Source: Blattamonas nauphoetae
Taxonomy: Eukaryota; Preaxostyla; Oxymonadida
Direction of reading: 5' to 3'
Length of the DNA stretch: 64,000 nt
NCBI GenBank assembly: GCA_033064195.1
Contig: JARBJD010000193.1
Location: 79,083 to 143,082, forward strand
Shown here piece by piece: positions 54,041 to 64,000 of this stretch. Position 1 is the first letter of the stretch; every line of letters begins with the position of its first letter. The notes under the pieces are model-generated. The model saw nothing but the letters and a program-made list of their open reading frames with translations. It was not told the DNA's origin and did no database searches. A program made the position numbers and the translations under genes.

Positions 54041-54763
54041 TCCTGAAAGCGACGAGTTTCATTGTGTGTCTGGAAAGATTGGACGGTCAGAAAGGCCTCT
54101 ATCTCTGATTGTGTTTTAACAATCTCATCCTCTCATCGCTCAGATACGATTGAGGGACACGGTGAAGGGCTTTCCCATCCTTTCGAATGCTTGGGCAAGC
54201 CATGACACATGCTGAATCTCACTGTTTGATGACCCCTCCTGAGCGATTGGATCATGATGAAAAATGGAACCGTGTATTGAACAGGAAGAATGGACACTCA
54301 AAGAAGAGTTAAAAACACTCGACATCGACTCATCTTCACTCAGGCCTAGATCACTCTCGAGAAATGTGGGTCCCTTGTCATTTTCCAGCGAAATCCATGC
54401 CTACTAACTGTGTCCACATTGGATTGTCAATCAGATCCTCAACAATAATCAATAGCGAAGTCTCATCAATCAATTCAGGTTTCTGAATCAGATAATCTCT
54501 CCTCTGTGCATGCAAATATGGCATACCTTTCATCCACACAACAAATCAAAAGATGATGAAAAACTCGTTGTATTCTGATGCAAATGCGACACTGTATTAA
54601 CTAACATAACCAAACGACTCGAAATCCTCCATTCCTCGATATCTTTCCTGAATACGGTCGAGATCACACGACACATAACTATCCTCTTCCGATCGAACGG
54701 AATGGATTCATCTATGTCCCTGTCAAGCCGACAAACTTTGAACTCAATTTAAATCCCTTCCCC
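54041..54763. other. Element Y interior without recognised gene
   Basis: Sequence between the left inverted repeat and the Q-rich frame. No motif or repeat was recognised. Confidence 0.35.
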
Positions 54764-56136
54764 ATGACGACCTTATGGATGGTGTCGAGGGGGACGATTC
54801 TCAATCCCCATTTGCATCGTCAAGAACGTCACCCCGACAGCATCGTCGACGTCTTCCCCAACAGCCAGGTGATGACATTGAAAAGACTCCCTCAACACAA
54901 ATGGGAATGTCTGGGCGTCCTCGACCTCGCCACATGCACTATTGGCAGCATCCTTCGATGAGGGACCAGAATTACAACTCGGACGAGTTCTATCCCATCA
55001 TCGTGGAATCTCTCGCCCATCAATACCCTCCTCGTCAGCAGCAACCGACATACAATCAACAAGTGCTTGTTTTTGAAGATGTCCAAGCAGATGTGCCCAG
55101 TCAGGGAGTTCCCGATGACCATCAGATCTCTGATGCACTCACAACAGGAGCAAGCGGAAGATACTCGACTCCCACCTCTCTACTCAGACGATGTTATGAC
55201 GTATCCCCTCCATTCTCATGTTAAAGCCCTTGAGAATCGAAACAAACACGAACACCCTCCAGACAAGGTCAACGATGTCCAGAACCCGCTTGTCGATTCT
55301 GGACGAGTTGTTGTTGCCTTCCCAGATCAACAAAAGTACTTCTCTCCCTTCCTTTCTCAGAACGAGCACAGCACTGTCCGTTTACAGGCAAAGCGGTATG
55401 CCAAACAGAAGCCCGACTCCCTCTCAAACAGGGAGGGTTTTGTGAACCAACAGCAACAGCACATCAACCCACAGTTTCCACAACAATCGTCTGCTGCCAT
55501 TGTCACGTAGAATTCCCAGTCATATCGTCGTCCACTGCAACAATCAGAGAATCAGCCATTCGATGAAGAATATGCCACATCTCGCGCCAACCAGCTAACC
55601 GAACGAGATTTTTCTGGTTCTTTCGCACTGCCTCCCACATACACCAATCAAAAACAGTCAGAAACAACACATCAATCCGAGCCAATCTCGCACCAAAGAT
55701 ACCCACAGGAAGACATCCACCACTTCACCCAACCCTCCTTCTACAAACCCCAATCTTCCACTTCCCTACTTTCTTCCCATGTCCTCCAACTCCCATCAAG
55801 TTGCCCTCAACGCACACATTGTGTGGTTCCCGCATTACGAGACTGACCCTCGCATTCTGATGGAGTAGACAGGATCAGCCGATGCTGTCCACAACTGGCG
55901 TTTCTATTTGTCGATTCCGACATATCCGATGAATGTGGCACCGACACAAATTCAGTCGAAGTCGCCAACACGCGGGAAGAAGGATCAGACGGCGAGAAGG
56001 CTGGCGAACGAGCTGAGAAGGTTGCTGCTGATTTCCAATCCCTCGTCGACTACTACGATGATCTTGACATCATCAATCAACTCTGGAAGAGCAGCGACAT
56101 CCTGTCGAACAAGATGGTGTGAGTGTCAGGAGGCGA
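54764..56136 (+). pseudogene. Gln/Pro-rich protein pseudogene captured in element Y
   Basis: An open stretch of low-complexity Q/P/S/H-rich coding. It runs in one frame from 54775 (ATG, acidic start) to about 55180, then shifts frame and continues through 55067-55510. There is a TAG at 55508-55510, and the same frame is open beyond it for about 110 more codons. Another frame change near 56000 precedes 'VAADFQSLVDYYDDLDII'. There is no known domain. The multiple lesions fit a captured, unselected gene copy. Confidence 0.45.
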
Positions 56137-57560
56137 TGGCTGGGCTTACGATTTCGACGTCCACTGCATCGATCATTTCCTCCACTTTGGCGAGGACGTC
56201 CGCGCCGTGATAAGGCTCAGATGTTCACAGGAAGGCAAAATCTCGCTTTCTTTGAACAAGAAAAGACTGTGCTCGTTCACGACTTGCACTGTTTCACCAA
56301 TACTCTCCCACATATCAACAGCAACACTCTCCATCTCTTCATACACGCTTGCCTCGCTCAGTCCAACTGCACATTCTTCTCTCTTCGCCGTCACGTCCAT
56401 AGGCAATGTAGCTTTCACAACGACGATCATCAACGATCTGACGTCAACAACCACCCTTTTCTCGATCACAAAGTCAACTGGAACAGTGACGTTCTCTTCC
56501 TCTCCCTTCACCGATTGTGGGTCAACGAGCTCATCTCTCATCGATGCCACACTAACTGAATCCGTGTCTCTTTCAGTCGTTTATGTCAATGTGTTTCAAG
56601 ATCTAAAACAGCCACCACCGCGGCGGGTCAGTTGAGCATCACCGTCACTGTCAACTCTGACGCGACTTGCCGCACAATCACACTGTCTGTGGACTCTGCC
56701 TTCACTGAAACAAGCGAGACACTAACATTGACCAAAATGGATTCATGGCCATGTCAAGCTGCTCGTTCACCTCTCTCGTCTCGATTGGGTCGGGCTAAGC
56801 CCTGAGTGGAACAATCGGCACTGATAAGGTAGAAACCATTGCCAGTTCGATCTTCGCGCCGTGTTCAGCTGCAAATGGAGGAGCTCTCTCGGTCAGTCAC
56901 AGGCGGACAACTCTCCATCACCTCGACAATATTTTCTGACAGTTCAGCTACCGCGAATGGAGCGGCGCTGTTCCTGGACCCCAGCGGACTCACAGCCTCA
57001 TATCTGACCTCTTTGCTGCCACGAACGTCAATGTGTGTGGATGATCTGGCATTCTCCAAACTGATCGTCGTTCTTCCATCGACCCTGTCATCCGCGTCTG
57101 TCGGATCTCTGATCTCCCCCACTGCCTCTCTGACCATCTTCCCATCATCAGAGAATGCTCGTTCTCCACGTGATCCTCCACACATGACGGCAGAGGGATC
57201 TCGATTTCATGTCCATCCAAATTCCCACCTTCAAGTCTTGTCATCGACTCAAAATTCGATAAAATCTGTCAGTGTTCGAGCGGACGATCTGGAGAATGGA
57301 TTTTCATCTCCGCCTACGACTACTCATCACTCCTCATCTCACACTCGATGTCAAGGAAGTCTGTCAAAATGTCAGCTTCAGGCCCATCTTTCGATGTGAC
57401 AGTCACCGCCTGCACATACACATCCTGCTCAACAACCTCCGAGACAACTTTTGGCGTACTCTCCATCGCGCACTCTTTCAGACACAGTTCATCCTCACTG
57501 GAACAGCAACTATCACAACATGCACGTCACAGTCAATGTGATTAGCCGACGTACTCCACC
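56137..57560 (+). pseudogene. Surface-protein (beta-helix type) fragments in element Y
   Basis: Plus-strand segments in several frames with the same style as surface genes 1 and 2: 'TITVSFSSSPFTDCGS'-like Ser/Thr stretches at about 56380-56560, and 'LSVTGGQLSITSTIFSDSSA' followed by NGAALFLD at about 56885-56975. No membrane segment or kinase tail remains. It is a truncated, frame-broken relative carried as cargo. Confidence 0.5.
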
Positions 57561-58290
57561 CACGCCTGTGTCTAAGCTGATGCCTCAATTGTTTTTGGTG
57601 AATGAGGATGCCGCTTCTTCGATTGCTGTTCGTTTTCTTCTCGCCGTCATTCTCCTCGTTCGCCAGTATCTGAACACGCAACGAATCACTCATGTGGTGA
57701 TCTGTGGAACTGGAACGACATTCTTGGCATCGCCAGCGAAACATGTGAGCCGTGTGTGCAGCTTTCTTGACAAAGCACTTGATGGTGACGGGGTGATCCT
57801 GGTTCATTCACCTCAAGGGCACAACCGCGTGATGCTGATTGAGTCGATTTTTCTGATTCAGCGCTACAGTTGGTGAGTGGAGCTTGCGATGGAAGTGACG
57901 TCGCTGAGCCGGCGGACTCGGATGAAGGGATCGTTCGTTTCGGGGTTGAGGAAGCATGCTGGAGTGATTAATCGTCTTGTGCAAACGCCTCGTCTTTTGC
58001 AGGAATCGTTCACTCTGCACAACACGTCGTTCAACCAGGCAGTGCGACTGGCTCAGTCTGCGCCGAGTGTGCGTACTGCTCCGAAAGTGAAGTTCCCCTG
58101 CTCACTGGCGCCGTGTGTCGTGAAACCGAAATCGAGCTCGTCGACGAAACGACCGCAGACGAGTGAACCGACAAGCGGGACGGAGCCAGCGGGATCGATT
58201 CTGCAGTCCGGCGATGCGAGGAGACACCGAATGCCGCTGAAGTTGGCGAAAACGAGCCCGCTTCTTTCGCGTGTCGCCCGCCGCTGACCA
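57561..58290 (+). pseudogene. Dual-specificity-phosphatase-like fragment with Cys-to-Ser active site
   Basis: The frame ending at 57876 reads 'RITHVVICG', then a helix, then 'VILVHSPQGHNR' and a following helix ending RYSW. This matches the cysteine-phosphatase loop HCxxGxxR, but the catalytic Cys is Ser. A TGA (57874-57876) follows, and the same frame continues with 'VELAMEVTSLSRR' and 'FVSGLRKHAG', the expected C-terminal helices. It is therefore both catalytically dead (STYX-like) and interrupted. It is cargo of element Y. Confidence 0.5.
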
Positions 58291-59823
58291 GCGCTTGCCG
58301 AACCTACACTCCACTCGGATTGGACGTGCCGCAGATTAATGTTCAGAATGTGCCCGCACAATTGTTGGGGCATGCGACGATTCTGGAATTGATGGAAGCT
58401 GGAAACCGAAACTGTCAGCTCTTCGGACAATCGAACAAAACGCCCTCCGACGGCAAGGATCGGCCGGGCACCACTCCCGAACGGCATGCCCGGCCGCCCA
58501 CACTCTCACAAGTCTCGTCCGCAGCGTCACTGGATTCGCTGGCCTCCTCGTCGCGTGTTGATTCGCCGACGTGCGCGACGAACGAAGAAAGCGAGTCGGT
58601 GATTGAACTGAACCCCACCCCGCTCTCATTGTACACAGACCAGCACTTCCTGCCGCTCTTCTCGCCCACACCGCACACCCCTCCGTCGGCAGCGGACAGC
58701 AACACAGACCGCTCTCGCCCCTCGTCGCCCACACTCACAAACCCCTTTCGCCTCCGAAGGACCACGCGAACTTGAACGAGCCACCGAGTCCTGTTCTTGT
58801 GACGATGCACCGGTTCTCGCGCGGGAATGGGATGCGCTCGCCGCGACACTCGAAGCCAGCCCCAAAGTTGGTCTCGCTCCCCACAACCCTCCCACACCCT
58901 CCCCCCTCTTCCCCATAACACGAAAGTGTGCATTCTGCGAGTGTGAAGAAGATAACACCGACAACATCCGTCGCGAAGGGAAGGCTGTGGCTGCGAGGCA
59001 GAAGCGCCATTTCTGATTGTTTCTCCGATCGGATTGGGTGGATCTGCCGTCGTGGTCCGTTCCCTTTCTTTTGGTTCGTGTCCCATCCTCTTTCTTCCTC
59101 CGCGTTCTGTTCTGCTTCGAAGCTCGTCATCATTTGGCTGTCCTGTTCTGCGCTGAATCTCGCTGTAGCTTTCTGTTCTGGCAGTGTCTTTCTCTGTGCG
59201 TCCTGCCCTTTCTTGCCTGTACATGAGACGATAGAGATTCGGGGAGGGATCTGAGGCTATTATCGTTTTACCCATTCTTTACCAGTTTCTGAGCCAATTT
59301 TCGCGAATATTTTGTTTTCTTGATTGCTTGTGACATGCACTGAATGAATTGAAGACGTGATATTGTCTTGTTTCCGAAATATTGGTTGGTGAAGTGTTCA
59401 AAACAAACTGGATTTGTGCAGCACAGGAGTTGGGGATGACTTACTATCTGGTTCCAGCAAACAATGAAATCCTTATCATTTGAATCGAGTGCGTTTCAAC
59501 CGTCCAACCAATCTGGGGATGGCAGCAGAGAATGACGAGAATTGGATGGCTTCAGCATTCTTGATCTCCGCTTCAAACTTCAGCTGCGTCGCAAAATATG
59601 TTCACGGAAGAACAAATTGTTGTTCCAGATCGAGTTGTTCCTGTCTGCACGGATCTTTCTACAAGTTCACATTAACAACCATCTGCTGTTCGATGAGACC
59701 TCGTTCGGCGTTCTTTGCAAGAAATGGGTTTCTTTTGGTTTTGTCTCATCTGTTGAGAGAAAATAGTGGGGGCAGTCAGGGACTAAGTTTTCTTCAAATC
59801 GAGTGCGATTCAGTGTCGATTCG
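58291..59823. other. Element Y interior, probable decayed coding sequence
   Basis: The 58320-58775 plus-strand frame (Ser/Pro/Thr-rich, no domain) may be the tail of the phosphatase-like gene. The long opposite frame 58415-59275 looks like its shadow. 59280-59823 holds nothing recognised. Local GC is higher than in the flanks at 57.9-58.9 kb. Confidence 0.3.
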
Positions 59824-60850
59824 TTATTGTGCCAGTGGAGACCCCAAAATGAGCATTTGAGTTGTCAGTGTATTCATACCCAACCATGTCATCACATCGA
59901 GTGATCCGAAATAAATTCGCTGTGGTTTCGTGTGCAAAAAGGAGAATGTTGTTTCCAACTCCAAAGAGTCATCAAGACCTTCCTCTCGCAAGCTGGCCAT
60001 GATGTCCTTGCTTCTCCTTTGCACTTCGGGTTTTGCGTCCTTCCACATCAACAGAGTCCATCTCAGGTACGACAGGCCTTGATCGATCATTTCAACGGTG
60101 GTGAAGTGAATGAAGCAATTTATGATGGCGACAGAGAGGGGGGGCAGCATGAAAGAGTGAATTTCTTCGTAGAAAAGAGCGCATCGCATTGGCTCCAGAA
60201 GCAGAGTCATAATGCTGGATGTCGGATTGTGGATGTCGAATATGGAGTAGTGACGACAGATGAATCTCAGAAAACCCTCAAGTGGAACAAGGAGATCCGA
60301 AAAGATGATGTGGAAGAACTGAAGTTGTTCTGGAATCACAGAAAAGTCCCTAAAATAGATGGAGTCGCCGAGTTGAGAGAGACAGCGAACAATGATTCTC
60401 ACGAGAAGAATTATGTGTTGAGGCTTCAGATGATTCTCTTGCTCGCAGAATGAAAGCGGAGGAGTCAGAAGAATTCGGCTTCCACAAGTTTGAGTCGGTC
60501 ACGAGTGTCGGCCATTTCTAGTGTTGTATCCAGAAATGAAAGTGCTGAAAATGATATTGTTTCATTGCTACAGGATAAAAGGGAGACCATTGCTTCTGCG
60601 AACAGTCGACAGGTTCGATTCAGTGATGGGACGAGGTCAAACAGAATCTCGCCGCAAGTGAACAGTTTCTGGGCCCAGGTGCAAGTTTGTCCAGCAATCG
60701 GCAGGCCTTTCGGGTTTCAGACTTTCCAAAGACGGCTCCTTCTTTCACAAGTGTCACAAGTGAGAGAAAGACTGGAGATGCATCAGAGATGTTGGTGATT
60801 CGAGACAGGTTGACTGTGAAGAATGGTTGCGGCAAATCTCTCGTGTCCGG
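59824..60850 (-). pseudogene. Helical (ARM-like?) protein pseudogene in element Y, second family
   Basis: Minus-strand pieces in different frames: about 60835-60690 ('SPVFLSLVTLVKEGAVFGKS'), about 60690-60465 (Leu/Ser-rich helical sequence ending at a TGA) and 60402-59824. The last, of 192 codons, contains 'LVPLEGFLRFICRHYSIFDI' and, near its end, YFGSLDVMTWLGMNTL. The layout resembles a large helical hypothetical family I associate with oxymonads (from memory). It is not the same as copies A-E. Broken by at least two frame changes and one stop. Confidence 0.45.
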
Positions 60851-61276
60851 TTGGGAAAGATGCGATTAAAAGAGATTCTGTGTGGGAAGGGAGCTGGGTC
60901 TGTACGAGAAGAGGGAGTGGAAAAGATCGGATTCATTCCCTTCGGTCTCTTCTTGATATGCCCTGCTGGAAGACAAAGTGAGGTGCACACGTGGTTAGCC
61001 AGTTGCCTTGTCTCCGCTTTGTTTGCTGGTGTTGCGTTCTCTCGATGCCAGTCGTGGATCTGACGGTTAACGTATGGTTGAGAAGGAAGGGAGGCGGTGT
61101 GAGATTGCAGTTGGCTGAAATGGAGGAATATCCTTGGGACTCTGTTGGTTTTGGGACAGGGATTACTGAAATGGCACCTGTTTCGGTGAAAGATAATCGC
61201 GTCGATTTGCACAACTCCATTCTTGCTCTGTTTCATTGTATCATCTCATGATTCATTTTGTGATTGTTGGTACAGA
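60851..61276. other. Element Y interior near right end, unassigned
   Basis: Open frames occur on both strands without motifs. Possibly the 5' part of the minus-strand helical pseudogene. Confidence 0.3.
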
Positions 61277-61459
61277 ATATATCCTGTTGAAAGGGCGGTA
61301 TACACCAGAGAGAGGAGAGTTCAAGAGAAAGTGGGATGATCCGATTCAAAAAGGCCAATTCAATCCAATTGTCGAACATTACTCATCCGATCATGAATAC
61401 TGCAATAATTTCACAAAAATATGAATGATCACGTCAGAAAAATCCTGTTAAGAAAAAGT

Positions 61460-61524
61460 TGGAGATCCCGGGATTCGAACCTGGGACCCAACAGTGGAAG
61501 TCTTTGTATCTACCAACTCGTCCA
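61460..61524 (-). ncRNA. tRNA-like sequence, right end of element Y
   Basis: Mirror copy of 53789-53853 with identical A box, B box and TCC loop, reading inward on the minus strand and followed by a short T-run. Confidence 0.6.
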
Positions 61525-61715
61525 TTTGTACAATTTTTTGATCAAACATCCACACCGATAAGGTTTAAAAACCAACTTTTTGCAGATTTCCAACGGTCGT
61601 TCAGATTTCCAACGGTCGTTCAGAAAACCAACGGTCGTTCAGAAAACCAACTGCAGTTCAGAAAACCAACTGCACTCGAGAAAACCAACTTCAAATTGAG
61701 GGCAGCCTTGAACCA

Positions 61716-64000
61716 GATCTTCACAATTGATTGCCGAGTTGTTAATTCCCACTTCTTTCGTTTCGAAATTTGTTCGTTACTGAAACAATGTATGAATCAT
61801 TCCATGCATCTGTCTGAATCCAGTCAGCATGGATTGTATAATTCTGAGGAATATCTTTGGAGATGACTGTTGACGAATCACCTATTTCTTCCTTCACATG
61901 TATGAGTTTGCAGTCGAGAAAGTGGATGTATTTTTGATTTCTGGAATTGGTAAAATCTGGAGGAGTTGAGCAGTGTGAGAATTCTGAATTGAGAAATAAC
62001 GTTTGACCATTGTTTTCTACAAAAATAAAATATTAGAATCAATAACCTCTCTTCACTTCTTCGAATGCTTCTTGGAGTCGACGATCAATGACATATCGCA
62101 CTCGTGGTTGTCCATTCTCAATCCAGAACCACCAGTATGTAGCTTGATGTAAGGCCAAAATTGGTGGTGGAGGACCTTCTGGAGTTGATGAAATATGGAT
62201 CGAGTTCGCCTTGTTTTATTGGTGTTCCTCTGTAGACAATATTCACTGATTCTGCTGTCGAGATTCCTTCTTCACCCACCGGCGATTTCTACGATCTGTT
62301 GGAACCATGAATGTAAATGAAGTTGCATCCGTAACTGCTCTTGTTCTCTTGGACTCATGTCCCAAATAGTTATTGTTGCGTGACATACAGATTGAATTCT
62401 CAAACTCTTCAGTTGCAGAACATCCAATGAAATCACCATTCACCATCATCATCTGATAGAACTCTGGCGAGTGTTGACATCGGAGAAATTAGGAAAGTTG
62501 GATCAAGCATTTCGAATTGACCAACGTGGATTTCTGAAGACTGTACACTCGTTAGGACGTTCTGGGAATAAGCACATGAGATTCATGAGATTGTTGAGTT
62601 TGATACTAATGTTTGATCTCACTCCATCGCTGTTGCTTTTGATTGGAATGATTGTGTGTCAATTCTTTCTGCTTTCATGACATACAGAGTCTTCAGAATA
62701 TGTGTTGAAGAGATTGTTTTGTTGGATCTGTGATTTGGTATCCGTAGCAAACTGATGTGACTTTATCACTGATGAAGAAAGACAGCGGATGTCATTGATC
62801 TGGTTTGACATATGGAGTGGCAGAGTAGAATCGAAGGGATTGTATTGCATCATCGAAGGGTGGATTGCCAATTTGTGGAAATTCCTGTGTCAGATTAGAG
62901 TACTCTCCTTCAGACATGAGACTCATTCTTCCCTCAGATGCAGTGAGAAGCCTCGTTGTGCTCTGGATGAAGCTTGAACGTTTTCAAGTGATTTCGAATG
63001 ACAGTTGAAACTCGAATTGGACAGTACAAGTGAATCAGTTGTCAAAGTGAAATCTGAACCGGAGATTGCCAAAGATTGAATTCGGATACTGATCAAATGT
63101 ACTCAGCGGCAGAAAGTTCACCAATGGAATAACCAGTGGAATTGTCGCAGTGTATGGAGTTTGGATCCATCGAGTGCTGGAACATAGTAGAATCCACACA
63201 TCTGATCCATTCTCTGAACACATTCCCACGATATGGCAATGCTTCATATTGTTTTCTCTTCTTGTGACTTGAATGTGAGATACATGGAATGATTCGTGCA
63301 CATGATTATTCTGAAGTGTGTTGTCAATGATGTTTCCTTGACTATCGACTAGTCGCATGTCCGAATTGCATCTGATGACGACTTATAGCCAAAGTGTTTC
63401 CTCGCCTGCACGTTGTGCTAATCGGATTCTGCAGTACATGAAACAGCAACAGTTAGATCTATTCGTAAATGACTCTTAGAAAACTCGGTCATCATGACCG
63501 TCGCGCACAATGGAACTTCAATCTCATCTCCAATTTCTACATGGCTTTGGAGGTTTGTTGGATGAATTTCCAGAATTGAATACGGTGAGGTTCTGGAATC
63601 CTGTTTTAGCATGTACGATTGCACTGGATTGCTCAATTAATGTCGATGTTGGTTTGGATTGATTTGATCGATACTTCTCATTTATAAAAATAAAAATTCA
63701 ATATCAATGAATTCTTTTACTGTTTGTCTCTACATGATTCCTAAATCTTTTTGTAACGCTTTCAATGTGTGATAAGGATAGTACTCAACTTTTGGTTCAC
63801 CATTGCTGAATCGTAGGACCCACCACGTAGTTGCAGTCGTTGCAGAATCGGTGCTGGAGGATGAGTAAATGTTGTCATGTCACCACCACTTTCACTTGGA
63901 TTGTAGACATTGTAAATGTGTCGAGATTCCCTTGATAGTGGATATGATCTCAAAGTGACTGGAACATTCTGATCAAGAGACTTATGGAATCATTACAGTT
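61716..64000 (-). pseudogene. Unrecognised minus-strand coding block with two related units, interrupted by element Y
   Basis: Several open minus-strand segments follow one another: 63953-63730, 63636-63418, 63358-63035, 62871-62659, 62452-62243, about 62200-62039, and about 62020-61742. They are rich in beta-branched and aromatic residues. Segments ending at 63730 and at 62039 are related: both have a Pro-rich stretch ending PIL, then a TWW or YWW, then an N-G-(E/Q)-P-(K/R)-V core. So there is an internal duplication. Frame changes separate many segments. The block continues beyond the window and, across element Y, to 53504. The look is of beta-rich structural proteins; a virus- or Maverick-type origin is only a speculation. 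There is no polymerase, ATPase or integrase in view. Confidence 0.35.

Larger units (their letters stand above)
53610..61715. mobile_element. Element Y: 8.1-kb transposon with tRNA-like genes in its terminal repeats and gene cargo
   Basis: The body is 53618-61707 (8090 bp), flanked by TTGAACCA at 53610-53617 and 61708-61715. The inverted repeats span about 53618-54040 and 61277-61707. Their tips (GGGTCATCTCAATTT and GGCTGCCCTCAATTT inward) match element X (GGGTACCTCAATT). Each repeat has tandem units of ~19-20 bp (AGTTGGTTTTCTGAACTGC type), then an inward tRNA-like sequence, then a T-run. The interior contains fragments of at least four genes and no recognised transposase, so it is a pack-type non-autonomous element. 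X and Y define one family by structure, although their tandem units and tRNA-like sequences differ. Confidence 0.87.

Noticed and set aside
55508-55510. TAG read as glutamine, as reported for some oxymonads
   Set aside because: Long intact genes here have no in-frame TAA or TAG and copy B ends in TAA; this Q-rich frame also has independent frame changes.
58415-59275. 286-codon minus-strand arginine-rich frame in element Y
   Set aside because: Overlaps plus-strand Ser/Pro/Thr-rich coding in a GC-rich patch; composition is typical of a shadow.

Overview
The window looks like nuclear DNA of a flagellate protist. An oxymonad such as Blattamonas is my best guess, recalled from the style of its gene families rather than from any search. 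Three things point to a eukaryote: very short GT-AG introns (30-55 nt, plus two of about 107 nt), multi-copy families of long hypothetical and surface proteins, and a dense load of eukaryotic DNA transposons. The two longest reading frames (6.4 and 7.3 kb) have no internal stops, and clear gene ends use TAA or TGA, so the code appears standard.

Left part (1-19 kb): five copies (A-E) of one unrecognised helical protein family occur in the window, four of them here. Comparing the copies gives an almost invariant seven-exon structure (60, 91, 86, 31, 104, 510 and 954-963 nt) with six tiny introns. Copy A (minus) leaves the left edge. B is plus, C is minus, D is plus, and C and D are head to head. 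A giant surface protein with a C-terminal degenerate kinase domain lies at 4290-10691. Between it and copy A sits a three-level nest of transposons with three different 8-bp target duplications. A long-armed fold-back element with TA duplications lies at 13791-14638.

Middle (19-33 kb): an ordinary-looking stretch with a NOT1-like scaffold of the CCR4-NOT complex (minus), a divergent multi-exon acidic protein (plus), and a small GNAT acetyltransferase of bacterial style (minus). Copy E follows (minus). One of its 37-nt introns contains an 858-bp transposon.

Right-middle (33-43.5 kb): a second giant surface/pseudokinase gene, head to head with copy E. This repeats the copy A/surface gene 1 arrangement. 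It is broken by three single-base frame changes and one TGA.

Right part (43.5-64 kb): mostly mobile DNA. Two related elements, X (3.4 kb) and Y (8.1 kb), share an unusual plan: terminal inverted repeats of about 0.4-0.5 kb, each with subterminal 19-20-bp tandem repeats and an inward-facing tRNA-like sequence with Pol III A/B boxes and a T-run. Their target duplications are 8-9 bp. Y carries fragments of several genes: a Q-rich protein, surface protein, dual-specificity phosphatase and a helical protein. X interrupts a transposase gene. Y interrupts a minus-strand coding block of unknown nature that fills the last 2.3 kb. A Tc1-type transposase and smaller inverted-repeat elements lie between X and Y.
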